5,497 bases of DNA. Origin: AC-69 sp050692435 (GTDB lineage: Bacteria > Actinomycetota > UBA4738 > HRBIN12). The position numbers and the translations under genes were made by a program. Of the stretch, positions 5,353-5,497 are shown piece after piece. Below the pieces are notes generated by a model. The model was not told the origin of the DNA and ran no database searches. It saw only the letters and a program-made list of their open reading frames with translations. Location: NCBI GenBank assembly GCA_050692435.1, contig JBOGVG010000237.1, positions 1 through 5,497 of the forward strand. Direction: 5' to 3'. Numbering within the stretch: the first letter of the stretch is position 1; each line of letters starts with the position of its first letter.

Positions 5353-5497
5353 TGGGAGCCGTTCTCCTCGACACCTCGGTGCTGATCGAACATCTGCGAG
5401 GCCGGATCGGCACCAGGGACCGCCTCCGCAGCATCCGCGGGCGAGGGGACGAGGCCTTCGTATGCGCGGTCAGCGTCGAGGAAGTCACACGCGGCAT
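5352..5497 (+). CDS. vapC: VapC-type PIN-domain toxin, 3' end beyond window
   Basis: Only the first 48 codons are inside the window; the frame is still open at the right edge. The ATG at 5352 shares its A with the vapB TGA, the usual tight coupling of an antitoxin-toxin pair. The visible part starts MGAVLLDTSVLIEHLRG, the first PIN-domain strand, with the metal-binding Asp7 followed by Thr-Ser. Near the edge, VSVEEVTRG supplies the expected second acidic residue, Glu44, in the ExxxG setting of VapC. VapC proteins are magnesium-dependent ribonucleases that usually cut tRNA or rRNA; the target here cannot be told. The remaining catalytic aspartates, expected further on, are out of view, so whether the toxin is intact is unknown. 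Confidence 0.88.
   Translation, partial: MGAVLLDTSVLIEHLRGRIGTRDRLRSIRGRGDEAFVCAVSVEEVTRG

Noticed and set aside
1..5497. CRISPR array, insertion sequence or phage genes
   Set aside because: No regularly spaced long repeats, transposase motifs or phage-like proteins were seen.

Overview
The window is very GC-rich and almost fully coding on the + strand. It looks like chromosomal DNA from a high-GC actinomycete-like bacterium (Actinomycetota). The reasons are a stand-alone hemA-hemC-hemD-hemB cluster, GTG starts, starts without Shine-Dalgarno sequences sitting right behind -10-like hexamers, an actinobacterial-style HemB metal loop (Cys-Asp-Cys), and a ribbon-helix-helix VapB/PIN VapC pair. 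The lineage is inferred from protein features only; no database search was made.

Layout: a tRNA-Ser(GCT) lies on the - strand at 66-155. A 361-base intergenic stretch (156-516) holds back-to-back promoter candidates for the tRNA and for hemA. The heme block follows at 517-4457: hemA (glutamyl-tRNA reductase), hemC (hydroxymethylbilane synthase), hemD (uroporphyrinogen III synthase) and hemB (5-aminolevulinate dehydratase). hemA/hemC overlap by GTGA and hemD/hemB by ATGA, so translation is probably coupled. Next come msrA (methionine-S-sulfoxide reductase), with its own strong ribosome binding site, and a vapB-vapC toxin-antitoxin pair whose toxin gene is cut by the right edge.

How the genes work together: HemA reduces Glu-tRNA(Glu) to glutamate-1-semialdehyde. 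A separate aminomutase (hemL, not in this window) makes 5-aminolevulinate. HemB condenses two of these to porphobilinogen, HemC polymerises four porphobilinogens to hydroxymethylbilane, and HemD closes and inverts ring D to give uroporphyrinogen III, the common precursor of heme, siroheme and cobalamin. MsrA and VapBC are functionally separate neighbours.

The genes are all of known families. The most interesting signals are regulatory. A GC-rich hairpin swallows the hemB start codon and carries a TACAAT box in its loop. The same 10-mer lies at the two divergent promoter positions. TGTGC repeats and twin 14-bp palindromes sit around the start of vapB. I did not find convincing evidence of an undescribed multi-gene system.
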